Positions 6,047 through 6,427 of a stretch of DNA of 6,427 bases are shown here, one piece after another. The position numbers were made by a program, and so were the translations under genes. The notes beneath the pieces were generated by a model. The model made no database searches. It was given only the letters and a program-made list of their open reading frames with translations, and was not told the origin of the DNA. The stretch is taken from NCBI GenBank assembly GCA_015688915.1, contig JAATGX010000229.1, positions 1 to 6,427 on the forward strand. The letters are read 5' to 3'. Origin of the DNA: Desulfuromonadales bacterium. GTDB lineage: Bacteria; Desulfobacterota; Desulfuromonadia; Geobacterales; Pseudopelobacteraceae. Within the stretch, counting starts at the first letter, position 1. Each line of letters starts with the position of its first letter.

Positions 6047-6427
6047 CTAGAAGAAGCCCAGCGCCTTCGGGCTGTAACTGACCAGCAGGTTTTTGGTTTG
6101 CTGATAGTGGTCGAGCATCACTTTGTGGGTTTCCCGGCCGATGCCGGACTCCTTGTAGCCGCCGAAGGTGGCGTGGGCCGGATAGGCGTGGTAGCAATTG
6201 GTCCAGACCCGGCCGGCCTTGATGGCGCGGCCCATGCGGTAGGCGACGTTGCCGTCGCGGCTCCACACGCCGGCGCCGAGGCCATACGGGGGGTCATTGG
6301 CAATGGCCAGGGCCTCCGCCTCGTCCTAGAAGGTGGTTACAGCCAGCACAGGCACGAAGATCTCTTCATGGAAGATCCGCATCTTGTTGTGCCCCTTGAA
6401 CAGGGTCGGCTGGACGTAGTAGCCGCC
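6047..6427 (-). pseudogene. Aldehyde dehydrogenase, C-terminal part, interrupted by in-frame TAG (partial)
   Basis: Read on the minus strand from the window edge, this is the last ~126 codons of an NAD(P)-dependent aldehyde dehydrogenase of the AldB/ExaC (acetaldehyde dehydrogenase) type. The frame runs GGYYVQPTLFKGHNKM...EEIF, then reaches TAG at 6328-6326 within TTF*DEAEALAIAND. It continues with a well-conserved end: WTNCYHAYPAHATFGGYKESG, GRETHKVMLDHYQQTKN and SPKALGFF, with a final TAG at 6049-6047. The family usually has lysine (AAG) at the internal TAG, one base away. The strongly conserved glycine of EEIFGPV is valine here (GTG, 6355-6353), so NAD binding would also suffer. A restart at GTG 6268 would give only 73 residues with no catalytic site. 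The catalytic cysteine region lies outside the window. A sequencing error is the main alternative to genuine decay. Confidence 0.8.

Noticed and set aside
6326..6328. Recoding of the internal TAG (pyrrolysine or programmed read-through) in the aldehyde dehydrogenase
   Set aside because: The family has an ordinary lysine at this non-catalytic site, and the nearby loss of the EEIFGPV glycine points to decay. No recoding signal is visible.

Overview
The window is a GC-rich stretch of a Gram-negative bacterial chromosome. It most resembles the Geobacter group of Desulfobacterota, on three grounds: an EtfA with an N-terminal two-cluster ferredoxin domain, a neighbouring membrane-bound FeS/cytochrome b protein with CCG domains, and palindromic CCCCTCC- and CCCTCTCCC-type intergenic repeats. 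The taxonomic call is inference from gene type and layout; no marker gene is present.

Layout, left to right. Positions 1-155 hold one copy of a dispersed 51-bp repeat, then three consecutive hairpins that lead into an aldo/keto reductase gene (156-1169, +). That gene converges on a three-gene minus-strand set, read from right to left: etfB (5807-4995), etfA (4782-3430) and the large FeS/cytochrome b oxidoreductase (3214-1232). At the right edge (6427-6047, -) lies the C-terminal part of an aldehyde dehydrogenase gene. It is broken by an in-frame TAG and has lost a nearly invariant glycine, so it is called a pseudogene.

How the genes work together. EtfB and EtfA form an electron-transfer flavoprotein that collects electrons from acyl-CoA dehydrogenases. 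The third protein has transmembrane helices with histidines, two [4Fe-4S] motifs and two CCG domains. It fits the family proposed to act as EtfAB:menaquinone oxidoreductase (EMO), passing those electrons to the quinone pool. No acyl-CoA dehydrogenase lies in the window. The aldo/keto reductase and the aldehyde dehydrogenase remnant look unrelated to this module.

The most unusual aspect is the spacing of the etf set. Both internal gaps are over 200 bp, and each holds a different palindromic element. The etfA/EMO gap holds a 176-bp element with 17-bp terminal inverted repeats (16 of 17 matching), flanked exactly by a direct GAATAT duplication. That is the signature of a non-autonomous (MITE-like) insertion, and removing it would restore a 33-nt gap. 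The etfB/etfA gap holds a 108-bp inverted pair of REP-like palindromes. A third family lies upstream of etfB, and its tail matches the repeat at position 1. I did not find a wholly new enzyme system; the new material is in these elements, the hairpin leader and the decaying dehydrogenase.
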